Origin: DATEMU01 sp964414585
GTDB taxonomy: Bacteria > Planctomycetota > Phycisphaerae > UBA1845 > UTPLA1
Reading direction: 5' to 3'
Length of the DNA: 64,000 nt
NCBI GenBank assembly: GCA_964414585.1
Contig: CAYPXR010000041.1
Coordinates: forward strand, 7,034-71,033
This document shows, one piece after another, positions 16,801 to 24,173 of the stretch. The position numbers and the translations under genes were made by a program. Each line of letters opens with the position of its first letter. The stretch's first letter is position 1. The notes beneath the pieces are model-generated. The model was not told the DNA's origin, did no database searches, and saw only the letters and a list, made by a program, of their open reading frames with translations.

Positions 16801-17593
16801 GCACAACGATGCCGGCTCCCTCGCCGACGATGAGACCGTCGCAGGTTGCGTCGAACGGTGCACAGCGGCCGGACTTTGACAGGGCCAGCAACTGTGTGAA
16901 GCCCATTTGCGTGTAGAGGCATTCGGGTCTCGACACGCCGCCGGCAAGCATGGCGTCTGCCCGGCCCTCGCGGAGATCGTCGCAGGCGAACTTGAGGGCG
17001 TAGAGCGACGACGCGCAGGCCGCATCGAGGGTGTAGCTGCCGCCGCCGAGTTGCAGGGCCTGCGCGAGCAGCGCCGCGGGAAGACCGGTCACGCGGCTGT
17101 TGAGCGGGCGCGTGCGGAGCGAAGCTGCTTCGTCGCCGTTCGACGGGGCCAGGAGCTTTCGCTCGAAATCGGCGCCGAGAATTTCACGCGTGATCGCGGA
17201 CGAGGCGTCCGTCGGCAGGGCGATGGCGGCGAGGACCACTCCGACTCGCCGCCGGTCGAGGCTGTCCGTCACGGCGTCGTTGAAGGCTGCACGGCCCGCT
17301 TGGAGGACGAGGTGATAGAGCGGATCGAGCGAGTTCAAAAGATCGCGGTCGATGTCCAACCCGGCGGGGTCGATCGTGAAATCGTCGATGAAACATCCTC
17401 GCGCCGTATAGACGCGGTCCGGTTCGGGGCCCGCAGCCAGCGCGCGGCGGCGATCCAGAATCCACCGATGCGGCGGCACGTCGCGCGTCGTGTCCACGCC
17501 GTCGCGGATGTTTCGCCAGAACGCAGCCAGATCGGTCGCGCCGGGGAAGATTCCCCCCATGCCGACGATGGCGATGGCAGGTTCGCGGTTCAT
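10838..17593 (-). CDS. pfaC: PUFA-synthase-like megasynthase, PfaC type: KS-CLF-AT-DH-DH
   Basis: 2251 aa. Domains in order: ketosynthase, about 5-447, with a complete triad (C193 in DAACASS, H327 in ECHGTGT, H367 in IGHLLTG); chain-length-factor-like KS, about 476-840, where the nucleophile position is Glu (E650 in SCDEASG), so it is inactive for condensation; acyltransferase, about 954-1250, with nucleophile S1037 in GYSLGES; then four hotdog folds (about 1455-1605, 1665-1820, 1875-2035, 2105-2247), i.e. two FabA-like double-hotdog dehydratases. CHFVDDMVMPG and AHFYQDPVWPG carry the expected dehydratase histidine. This resembles PfaC with an added AT, an arrangement known from myxobacterial Pfa3. 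It should act with PfaA and PfaD to elongate and dehydrate a long acyl chain. The start lies 9 bp after the pfaA stop. Four short repeats are embedded in interdomain linkers. Confidence 0.9.
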   Translation of the reverse strand: MNREPAIAIVGMGGIFPGATDLAAFWRNIRDGVDTTRDVPPHRWILDRRRALAAGPEPDRVYTARGCFIDDFTIDPAGLDIDRDLLNSLDPLYHLVLQAGRAAFNDAVTDSLDRRRVGVVLAAIALPTDASSAITREILGADFERKLLAPSNGDEAASLRTRPLNSRVTGLPAALLAQALQLGGGSYTLDAACASSLYALKFACDDLREGRADAMLAGGVSRPECLYTQMGFTQLLALSKSGRCAPFDATCDGLIVGEGAGIVVLKRLDDAMRDGDRIHGVIRGIGLSNDIGGSLLAPDSEGQLRAMREAYVQAGWSPDAVDLIECHGTGTPTGDAEEIASLRTLWNNISARAGGCPIGSVKSMIGHLLTGAGAAGLIKVLLAMRERTLPPSANYRDGGRVIPLAGSPFRVQTTPEPWTQRNQDTPRRAAVSAFGFGGINAHVLVEEFAEPKNQSRDRQGAPREPALARIPEKTNDPIAIVGMATHFGAAESLHQFARQALQGREPVTGRLERLNVPIGRYRLPPTEIPEVLPQQMLMLDVAAAALEDAGLPLRERRPRVGAIIGMALDFNTTNFHLRWWIEGQARRWAEKLGFDLDDCEMEEWIAALKDAAGPALNAARTLGALGGMIASRIAREFQLGGPSYAVSCDEASGLRAVEIAARALARNEIDAAIVGAVDLTGDIRNVVTSAMLHQSNGCADDTLGDGAAAVILKRLSDAKAAGDRIYAVIRGTGAASDHPDEETAQPAFERACEDGGVSIDSISLRESGESTPRRIGRCGAAEGMASLVKAALSLHHEILPPSDDADSPGYWWRDRVDGPRRAAVSSTTLDGNSQCVILEESERSVGSILQAIESPAIFAIEADDANTLIAGIDELSEMINSRSSDVMSLAHDWLRRRPPNHDRRLGIAFVAESKSELAEATSVARSSLSTNPERPLDGRKGAFYNPAPLGNSGQLAFVFPGSGNHYPDMGRAIAMQWPDVIRTLDAETRRLQSQMFCGIESPDDVHGTIFRQVTYGVLVSDLLRRLGLDPKAVIGYSLGESAGLFALRAWPDRDDMLDRMNRSSLFKTDLAGPCDALRAAWKLPANVAVDWTAAVVGRPAESVREALQGVEHARLLIVNTPKECVIGGLRRDVEAVAGRLKCRAVPLDGVPTVHFDAVRQVEEPYRELHLLQTTPPDGVRYYSAASARAYDVTRASAAESITAQALHGFDFPALIEQAYSDGVRLFIEVGPQASCSRMIGKILAGRPHVARSASSRDNNEVRDVFRLAAALIAERVPINVEFLLGPPQSEAATQKNEGVRTVVVKIGQMPATPPLPTRRPPRLQPSAPQILEPATVAARYDGGSLATEWERTTEAAASAHRAYLRFSETASEGMTSALAFQSQVLEAMIGSGAASTALAEPAADQSRDRQGAPNGPSSVSRRSFTVAAPMAPVLSRESCLEFARGSVAKVLGPEFAEVDNHPTRVRLPDEPLMLVDRILEIDGDKGSMTGGRVVTEHDVFADAWYLDGGRAPICITVEAGQADLFLSAYLGIDKITRGLRTYRLLDATVTFHRGLPRPGETIRYDIRIEKFVRQGETYLFFFQFDGTINGVPVLTMRNGCAGFFTAEEIRNSRGIVLTPEEMTPTQGKRPADWRPLVPMSVKSYDDANLAALRRGDLTGCFGPMFAGLPLTDPLKLPSGRMKLIDRVTEFDPDGGRFGLGIIRAEADIHPDDWFLTCHFVDDMVMPGTLMYECCVHTLRMFLLRMGWVGEDREISYEPVAGVVSSLRCRGPVTPKTKIVTYQVETKEIGYRPEPYVLADAMMYADGEAIVRMTNMSLQMTGTTRERMESLWKNRSTNDSPKARGKLAPGFSTIQSSSPVFSREQILAFCIGNPSDCFGERYRVFDHQRKCARLPGPPYCFLDRVTSVEPEPFALKPGGWIECEYDVPPDAWYFAANRQPSMPFAVLLEIALQPCGFLAAYAGSALTSDTDLSFRNLGGTATQHEELFADCGTLRIRVRMTDVSRAGGMIIEQFDMQVWRGDRRVYDGTTSFGFFSKASLAQQVGIRDAKERLYNPSHAETPAAAGKLRRSEEFNWPEERPFTPDDSFTGEFTQASSLKPQASLPARAFRMIDDIDVLLPDGGPHGLGFIQGSTRVDPSAWFFKAHFYQDPVWPGSLGLESFLQLLKVFALDRWPDLAATHRFEPIAIGSPHTWAYRGQIIPTNRRVEVQAVITRREDGPTPTIMAKGFLSVDGITIYEMLDFGVRLRENSE
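11289..11319. repeat. 31-bp heptamer repeat inside pfaC (identical to the dapF copy)
   Basis: GGCTTGA/GACTTGA heptamers, identical over 31 bp to 10424-10454. In frame, encoding TQASSLKPQASL (residues about 2092-2103) in the linker between hotdog folds 3 and 4. Confidence 0.9.
12044..12073. repeat. 30-bp perfect palindrome inside pfaC
   Basis: Each half is AAAGCCCGGGGCAAG, and the two halves are exact inverse complements meeting at AAGCTT. In frame, encoding SPKARGKLAPGF (residues about 1839-1850) in the linker between hotdog folds 2 and 3. Confidence 0.95.
13356..13383. repeat. 28-bp repeat, copy 2, inside pfaC
   Basis: Identical over 28 bp to 16209-16236 (core CTCCCTGACGGTCGCGGC). In frame, encoding QSRDRQGAP (residues 1405-1413) in the linker between AT and the first hotdog fold. 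Confidence 0.9.
16209..16236. repeat. 28-bp repeat, copy 1, inside pfaC
   Basis: Same 28 bp as 13356-13383. In frame, encoding QSRDRQGAP (residues 454-462) in the linker between the active KS and the chain-length-factor-like KS. Confidence 0.9.
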
Positions 17594-17602
17594 GAGGCGA
17601 CT

Positions 17603-20600
17603 CTACGAAACGGCGCCGGCCAACGTGCGGCGCTGAAAAGCGGGAATGAGCGAGGCATCGACGGTGCATTCGTAATCGTCGATCCTGGCGACGAGCCGGC
17701 CGGCGGCGTCGAAGAAGCCGATATCCGCCGCGACGCAATGCGCCGAGCTGCGCCGGACTTCGAAAGCGACGGTGACGCCTTCGGCGGGAAACGCGCTGCG
17801 GTACTGGCGATACCGGCCCAGACGGCTGGGCAGCGACGGCGCGCCTATTTCCTCGCGGCACCAGACAATCGCCGCTTGAAACGCCGCATCGATCGCGAGC
17901 GGGTCCGTCAGCCACGTGCTTCGCAGCGGATCGGTCATCCAATCACGCGGGGACGGCGCGGTGGCCGCGTCGGCGAGAAGACCGCGCGGGCCGCAGCCGC
18001 GAATCGCGGAGATGGCCGCAAGCTGCTCGCCGTGGAAAAGCACGTCGGCGTAGATTTCGTCGGTCGACTTGGAAAAAGCCCGTTCGGCGAGCGAAGGATC
18101 GATCGGCGTCTGCGGAGCGGCGGGCAGCCGCGTCGCCAGGATGACGGTCGCCTTGGCGTGCGGGACTTCACGGCCGTGCGAATCCGTGCTGCGCATCGTC
18201 ACGTCGATCTCGAACAGGTCGCCGCTTCGCCTGGATTTTGAGGCGTTGAATTGCAACACGACGGGTTCGCCGTTGAGGATCACGCCTTTGAGTACTTGGA
18301 AGTTGTCGATGCCGTGCAGGACGAGGCCGGGGTTTCCGTGCAGCGCCGCATGGGCCAGCCACTCCATCGTCATCGCGGCGGGCAAAACGGGGTGGCCGCC
18401 GATGACGTGCGAGCGGAGAAAATCGTGCCGCGCCAGATCGAGCCGGCGTTCGAAGGCGAGGTGAAAGTCGGAATCATTTGTCAGCGTTTTCGTGTTGGCG
18501 CTGCGTCGGCGCCCGGTGGTTGATGAAGTCGGGATCAATCCGCCGCCGAGAACGATTTCGACCGCCCGATCGGCGCCGGCCATTTCCTCGACGAGGCATC
18601 GCGCGCCGGCTTCGAGCAGAATCAATTCGACGCCGCGTTTCTCGAACTCGCGCTTCAGGGCCGGGCCGACCATTCCGCCGTCCCAGGGACCCCAGTTGAG
18701 CGAGACGACGTTGCAATTCGGGAGCGTCGAGGTAAGCCGCCGCGCGGCCTTGTTCAGGACTTCGTTAGCCATCGCATAATCGGCCTGGCCGACGTTGCCG
18801 AAGCGGCCGCTGACGGAGGAAAACAGAACCAGATGGCGAAGCTCGTTGCGATCGACCGCATCGAGCAGGTTTCGCAAGCCCGCCACCTTCGTGTCGAAGA
18901 CGCGGTCAAATTGTTCGGCCGTCTTGTCCTTAATAAATCGATCTTCCAGGACGCCGGCAGCGTGGATCAGCCCGCGAATCGGTCCAAATTCACGACGAAT
19001 CTTCTCGACGACCGATCGGAGCGACGCCGTGTTGCGGACATCGACGCATTCGTAACGAACGGTCGCGCCAGCCTCGGCGATCCGCGCGAGATTGCGGCGG
19101 ATTTCACGACTGGCCATCTGGCGGTCATACGCGGATTTCAACTCGGCAGGGCTTGGATTCGGCCGACTGGCAAACTCGTGCCGCAAAATCGCCTGCTTGA
19201 TCTCCGCTTCGTTTTTAAGCGGCTTGAGCCACGCCGGTTCGTCGGCAGGCTGCGGCGAGCGGCCGAGGATGACCAGCGTCGGGCGGTGCGAGCGGGCCAG
19301 TTCCACGGCGGTCTCGGCCGTCACGCCGCGCGCGCCGCCGGTCACGATGAAAACGTCGGCGGTGTTGATAGTGATCGTCGCCGGTGAAACGGCGGCGGGC
19401 GTGAGTTCGAGTCCACGACGATGGCCTGGTGAAAGGCCGACTTCGACCGGCCCTTCGGACAGAAGTTCCTGAACGATCGCAACGGCAGCGGATTCGTCGT
19501 TCCAATTGTTGGGAATATCCAGCGCGCGGCAGATGACGTCCGGCCATTCGTGCGCGGCGGTCTTGGCGAGCCCGGCGAGGCCGCCTGTTGTCGGATCGAA
19601 GTCGCCGCCGGCAAGGCCGAACGCGCCATCCATGCGGCTGATCGTCGTGAAGAGGGCATCGCCGACTTTTGCGGCGGCAGTCAGGCCCGTCGAAACGGAT
19701 TTCGCCGCGAGGAACGCGCTGCGCAGGGCGACTTCTGATTCGCGCGTCCAACTCCCGTCCGGCAAGGGCTGGGAAGGCGCCGGCAGGATGAGGCCGCCGA
19801 CGAGTTCGTCGCCGTGATGGCGGGCGATTTCGTCCATGGCCAGCAGCGCGGTCTTGATGCCGAATTTCTGGAACTGCCTGGAAAGAAGTTGCGCCAGCGG
19901 GGAGCGGTCGTCGGCAATCCAAATCACACGGCCCGGGGCGAGTTGCACGCCGACGTTCTCCGCGGGAGGAAGGTCGACGAGTTGCAATACGCTTCTCTGC
20001 ACGCGTGTCGATGCGGCGGGCTTCGTCGGCGGCGCGGCAGGCGTTGCCATCGGTACTTGTTTCGCGGGCTCTGGGGAGGAAGAGGCGTAATACTCGACGA
20101 TCTGCCCGAGAGTTCGGAGCGCGCCCATGTTTTCCGGTTTGACCGGCGGCAGGTGCGGGGTCTTCGCCTCGACACCGGCGAGGATTTCGACGCGCTTGAT
20201 CGAATCGATGCCGAGGTCGGCTTCGAGGTCCATTTCGAGGTTGAGCATCTCGCGCGGATAGCCGGTCAATTGTGCGACGACTTCCAGCAACGTTCCGGAG
20301 AAGTCGATGGATGGCGCGGGCTCAGCGACCGATGCGATTTGCGGCGCCGACACCGGGCTCGCGTCAGCAGCGGCCGGGGCCATGAAGTCGACGATCTGCC
20401 GCAGCGTGCGAAGTCCGCCCATCTGGTCGGGTTTTACGCTGGATAATTCCGGCATCTTTTCCTCGATCGCCGCGACGATCTCGACGCGCTTGATCGAATC
20501 GATGCCGAGGTCGGCCTCGATATCCATGTCGAGGTTGATCATCTCGCGTGGATAGCCGGTCTTGTCGCAGACGACTTCGAGGACGACGGACTCGATGGTG

Positions 20601-23600
20601 CCCATTTCGGATTTCGGATTTCGGATTTCGGATTGAATGGCGGGAATCGTCGTCTCGACCGGGGGAGCAACACGAGCCGGGGCGGATTCGAGTTTCGTCG
20701 GCTGCGGCAATATTTCGGATTTCGGAATGGGGATTGCGGATTGTGCGGGCGGTGCGACCGTGGATGTTGGAGCAGGGGCCGACCAGCCCATTGATTGTGC
20801 GACGAGACGCTGCTGGCCTTCGAGCATGGACTGAATCGCCCGATGGGCCTGTTCCTGGCTTTGCAGGAATCGCTCGTGCGCTGCGGCAGTTTGTTGTTGA
20901 AGGGCCTGCATGGATCTCAGCCCTTCCTGAATGAGCCGCAGCGCATCGGCCAGCATGGGGTTTTGATTCGGCGTTGTGTTCGCCGGCGTTGTCGATGGTG
21001 AAATCGGTGTGGACAAATTTATCGTGGGTTCCATGGCGAGTCGCGGCGGCGGGGAGGCGATCGGTGGCGATGGAGGAGGCATGTCGGTCGAATTCCCGGC
21101 CATCGCGCGGGCCTGCGCCGAAACCAGCTTGCGATCGATTTCCATCATGACCGTCTCATCGCGGTCGATTTTCGGCATCTGCCTGTAGGCCGCCGTATCG
21201 ATGGCGGTTCTGTCCGTGTGGCCACTTGCCCTCGTCTTGGTCGCGACCGTTTTCGTCGTCGGCGCTCGATAGTTCGCCCCGACCAGCGGCACGACCATTT
21301 TCGGCTTGCGCGGTTCGGCGACGGCGCGCTCCCAGCGCGACAGTTCGACAGAATAGCCCATCGCGGCCAGCCGGCACAACACTCGTGCCAGATCCGTTAC
21401 GCCGGATTCACGACCTGCCGATGCGTCGATGGCCAGCGCTGCATGGGGCCGATCACCGAGGATCGCCCCGACCAAACCGGTGAGTACCGCCTTGGGTCCG
21501 ACTTCGACGAAAGTTCGTGCCCCGGCATGATACAACGCCTCAATTTGTTTCACGAAATCGACCGGCCGCACGAGTTGATGGGCGAGCAGGTCTTTCGCCG
21601 CCGCGGCCTGTTCCGGGTATGCCTCACCGGTGCTGTTGGCGAAAACTGGGCAATGTCCGGTGGTGAATTCGACCGCTTCGAGCGCATTGCGCAGCGGCGT
21701 CAGGGCTGATTGCATCGATGCCGTGTGGAAAGCGCCGGAGACGTTCAGTGTTTTGCAGGCCAGTCCGCGCGATTTGCATGCGGCGGCGGCCCTGGCGATC
21801 TCCTCGCGCGGGCCGGAGAGCACGCCCTGCTTCGGGCTGTTGCGATTGGCGAGGATGACGCCGAGTTTTTCTTCCTCGATCAGTTGCGAGATCTTGTCGA
21901 GCGGCCCCTGCACGGCGAGCATCGCGCCGCGATCGCCGTCACCGGCGGCCATGAGCCGACCGCGAAGGCGGCTGAGACGGTGCAGCGTGGCGGCGTCGAA
22001 GCGGCTCGCGGCGCACAACGCGACGAGTTCGCCGTAGCTGTGACCGCTGGTGAAATCGGGCCGGACACCGAATCGCTCGAGGACGCGGGCCATGCCGAGG
22101 TCGATCGCTCCGAGCGCTCGCTGGGAATTCTCGGTGCGCGAGAGAATCGCGGTTTGCAGGTTCTTGGTGTCGTCGTCGAACGCGGGCTGCGGATAAATCA
22201 GATCGCCGACAGCAGGCTCGTCGAAACTCGCATCACGAGCGGCGTCCATCATCGACGCGTTCACCTCGGAGAAGGTGCAGGCGAGTTCGCGGGTCATGCC
22301 GACATACTGGCTGCCTTGTCCGGGGAAAAGGAATGCGAGTTTGCCGGGGCTTCCGGTTCCATAATAGAGGCCGCTTCGATTTGCGGACGGATCGTGTTTC
22401 GCGAGGTCGCCAGCTAGCTTTTCTTCGACGACGGCCAGCCGCGCGACGAGGTCCTCACCGGCTTCGACGGTGAAAACAAGCCGATGCGTATGCGTGCCGC
22501 GGAACGATTGTCGCGACGCAGCGGCGTGGTAAGCAATGCGCGCATCATCGATTCCGTCGGCGGTCGCGATCTCCCGCCATTTCGCCAACGACTCGCGCAA
22601 CCCTTCGATGGACTCGGCGGACAGGGCCATGATCTGCACGCTGCCATCCCATGCCGGTTCGACAACCGCCGCGGGCTGCTCTTCCAGGACCGCGTGAAAA
22701 TTGCTCCCGCCGAAGCCGAAGGAGCTGACTCCCGCGCGTCGCGGTCGGTCCTCCGTCGTTACCCACGGTCGGGCCTGCGTATTGAGATAGAAGGGGCTTC
22801 GCTCGATCCCGAGGTTCGGGTTCGGCCGGTTGATCTTGATCGTCGGCGGCAGCGAGCGGTGATAGAGCGCCAGGGCGGCCTTGATGAGCCCGGCCGCGCC
22901 GGCGGCGGCTTTGGTATGGCCGATCTGCGACTTCACCGAGCCGAGCGCGCACCAGGTCCCGTCGCCGCGCGATTCGCGGAAGACCGTCTTGAGCGCCTCG
23001 AACTCCGACGCATCGCCGACCTTGGTGCCGGTGCCGTGCGCTTCGATCAGATCGACCGTCTCCGGTTCAAAACCCGCCGATACGTAGGCGTTGCGCAGGC
23101 AGCGGGCCTGACCGGCCGAGTGCGGGGCGTAGATGCTTTGCGAACGCCCGTCGCTGGAAGTGCCGATCGCACGGATGACGGCGTAGATTCGGTCGCCGTC
23201 GCGCTGCGCATCGTCGAGGCGTTTGAGCACCAGCATGCCGATGCCTTCGCCGAGCACGGTGCCATCGGCGCTTTCGTCGAAGGGCCGCGCGTCGCCGGTC
23301 GGCGAGAGGGCCGGGGTCTTCGAGAAGCACATGTGCATGAAGATGTCGTTGAGCGTGTCGGCCCCGCCGGTCACGGCCATGTCGCAGCGGCCGGTGGCCA
23401 GTTCCATCATGGCGAGATGCACCGCGCCGAGCGAACTGGCGCAGGCCGCATCGACGACGCAGTTCGTCCCGCGAAGGTTCAGGCGATTGGCGATCCGACC
23501 GGCGACGACGTTGCCGAGCAGACCGGGGAAGGAGTTTTCCTGCCAGGAGACGTAGCCGTCGGAAATGCGTGCGATGACGACTTCGGCGATCTCCGGCGAA

Positions 23601-24100
23601 ACGCCGGCCTCGGCTAATGCGCGCTTCCATAAAGGATGACCCAGTCGCGCCGCAAGAGGGATGACCAACTCCTGCGTGCCGGTGATGCCGAGAAAGACGC
23701 CGACTCGATCGCGATTGAAATCGCGGTCTTCGCCATAGCCGGCGTCTTCGAGGGCGGCCTTGGCCACAACGAGTGAGAGAAGCTGCGTCGTGTCGGTCGC
23801 TTCGAGGATCGTCGGGGGGATGCCGAACTCGGTCGGGTCGAAGGGCACGGACGAAAGGAATCCGCCGCGCGTGCAGTAGGTGTGGTCGGGCCGTTTGGGG
23901 TCGGGGTCGAAATAGTCCTCCGGCGTCCAGTGCGTCGGCGGCACATCGCGGATGCCGTCGTCGCCACGCCGCAGCGACCGCCAGAACTCCGTCAGGTTCC
24001 GCGCATTGGGCATCAGGCAGCCCATGCCGACGATGGCAATGGGAACTTGCACGGGACCCGCGCCTTGTCCTCGAGTGCTCAACAGATTCCTTGCTTTCAA
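17603..24100 (-). CDS. pfaA: PUFA-synthase-like megasynthase, PfaA type: KS-AT-ACP-ACP-KR-DH
   Basis: 2165 aa from the TTG at 24100. A second TTG at 24082, with AAGGA at good spacing, is an equally good start. Domains: KS, about 18-475, with C220 (DAACASS), H355 (EAHGTGT) and H395 (IGHTKAA); malonyl-type AT, about 586-890, with S688 (GHSYGE); a Pro-rich linker and predicted coiled coil (about 1048-1103); two acyl carrier domains with phosphopantetheine serines S1202 and S1300, both in LGIDSIKRVEI, the motif typical of Pfa ACPs; KR, about 1580-1860, with TGGARG and S1762/Y1775/N1779; and a C-terminal PKS-DH-like domain from about 1889 (HVIGGHPVLP). Two ACPs is few for this family, which commonly has more. 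Modification needs a phosphopantetheinyl transferase, none of which is in the window. Middle gene of the pfaD-pfaA-pfaC operon. Confidence 0.92.
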   Translation of the reverse strand: MKARNLLSTRGQGAGPVQVPIAIVGMGCLMPNARNLTEFWRSLRRGDDGIRDVPPTHWTPEDYFDPDPKRPDHTYCTRGGFLSSVPFDPTEFGIPPTILEATDTTQLLSLVVAKAALEDAGYGEDRDFNRDRVGVFLGITGTQELVIPLAARLGHPLWKRALAEAGVSPEIAEVVIARISDGYVSWQENSFPGLLGNVVAGRIANRLNLRGTNCVVDAACASSLGAVHLAMMELATGRCDMAVTGGADTLNDIFMHMCFSKTPALSPTGDARPFDESADGTVLGEGIGMLVLKRLDDAQRDGDRIYAVIRAIGTSSDGRSQSIYAPHSAGQARCLRNAYVSAGFEPETVDLIEAHGTGTKVGDASEFEALKTVFRESRGDGTWCALGSVKSQIGHTKAAAGAAGLIKAALALYHRSLPPTIKINRPNPNLGIERSPFYLNTQARPWVTTEDRPRRAGVSSFGFGGSNFHAVLEEQPAAVVEPAWDGSVQIMALSAESIEGLRESLAKWREIATADGIDDARIAYHAAASRQSFRGTHTHRLVFTVEAGEDLVARLAVVEEKLAGDLAKHDPSANRSGLYYGTGSPGKLAFLFPGQGSQYVGMTRELACTFSEVNASMMDAARDASFDEPAVGDLIYPQPAFDDDTKNLQTAILSRTENSQRALGAIDLGMARVLERFGVRPDFTSGHSYGELVALCAASRFDAATLHRLSRLRGRLMAAGDGDRGAMLAVQGPLDKISQLIEEEKLGVILANRNSPKQGVLSGPREEIARAAAACKSRGLACKTLNVSGAFHTASMQSALTPLRNALEAVEFTTGHCPVFANSTGEAYPEQAAAAKDLLAHQLVRPVDFVKQIEALYHAGARTFVEVGPKAVLTGLVGAILGDRPHAALAIDASAGRESGVTDLARVLCRLAAMGYSVELSRWERAVAEPRKPKMVVPLVGANYRAPTTKTVATKTRASGHTDRTAIDTAAYRQMPKIDRDETVMMEIDRKLVSAQARAMAGNSTDMPPPSPPIASPPPRLAMEPTINLSTPISPSTTPANTTPNQNPMLADALRLIQEGLRSMQALQQQTAAAHERFLQSQEQAHRAIQSMLEGQQRLVAQSMGWSAPAPTSTVAPPAQSAIPIPKSEILPQPTKLESAPARVAPPVETTIPAIQSEIRNPKSEMGTIESVVLEVVCDKTGYPREMINLDMDIEADLGIDSIKRVEIVAAIEEKMPELSSVKPDQMGGLRTLRQIVDFMAPAAADASPVSAPQIASVAEPAPSIDFSGTLLEVVAQLTGYPREMLNLEMDLEADLGIDSIKRVEILAGVEAKTPHLPPVKPENMGALRTLGQIVEYYASSSPEPAKQVPMATPAAPPTKPAASTRVQRSVLQLVDLPPAENVGVQLAPGRVIWIADDRSPLAQLLSRQFQKFGIKTALLAMDEIARHHGDELVGGLILPAPSQPLPDGSWTRESEVALRSAFLAAKSVSTGLTAAAKVGDALFTTISRMDGAFGLAGGDFDPTTGGLAGLAKTAAHEWPDVICRALDIPNNWNDESAAVAIVQELLSEGPVEVGLSPGHRRGLELTPAAVSPATITINTADVFIVTGGARGVTAETAVELARSHRPTLVILGRSPQPADEPAWLKPLKNEAEIKQAILRHEFASRPNPSPAELKSAYDRQMASREIRRNLARIAEAGATVRYECVDVRNTASLRSVVEKIRREFGPIRGLIHAAGVLEDRFIKDKTAEQFDRVFDTKVAGLRNLLDAVDRNELRHLVLFSSVSGRFGNVGQADYAMANEVLNKAARRLTSTLPNCNVVSLNWGPWDGGMVGPALKREFEKRGVELILLEAGARCLVEEMAGADRAVEIVLGGGLIPTSSTTGRRRSANTKTLTNDSDFHLAFERRLDLARHDFLRSHVIGGHPVLPAAMTMEWLAHAALHGNPGLVLHGIDNFQVLKGVILNGEPVVLQFNASKSRRSGDLFEIDVTMRSTDSHGREVPHAKATVILATRLPAAPQTPIDPSLAERAFSKSTDEIYADVLFHGEQLAAISAIRGCGPRGLLADAATAPSPRDWMTDPLRSTWLTDPLAIDAAFQAAIVWCREEIGAPSLPSRLGRYRQYRSAFPAEGVTVAFEVRRSSAHCVAADIGFFDAAGRLVARIDDYECTVDASLIPAFQRRTLAGAVS
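20604..20634. repeat. ATTTCGG heptamer array inside pfaA
   Basis: Four tandem ATTTCGG units plus ATT. In frame, encoding about QSEIRNPKSEM (residues 1156-1166) immediately before the first ACP. Confidence 0.9.
20712..20742. repeat. Diverged ATTTCGG heptamer array inside pfaA
   Basis: Two intact ATTTCGG units followed by diverged GGGGATTGCGGATT. In frame, encoding about AIPIPKSEI (residues 1122-1130) in the Pro/Ala linker between the coiled coil and the first ACP. Confidence 0.75.
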
Positions 24101-24173
24101 AAATGAAGAGGGCGGTCGTGAGGACGAGCCGCCGCTTTTCTTGGCTCAGGTTTTTCCGGCGGCGATTATAAGG

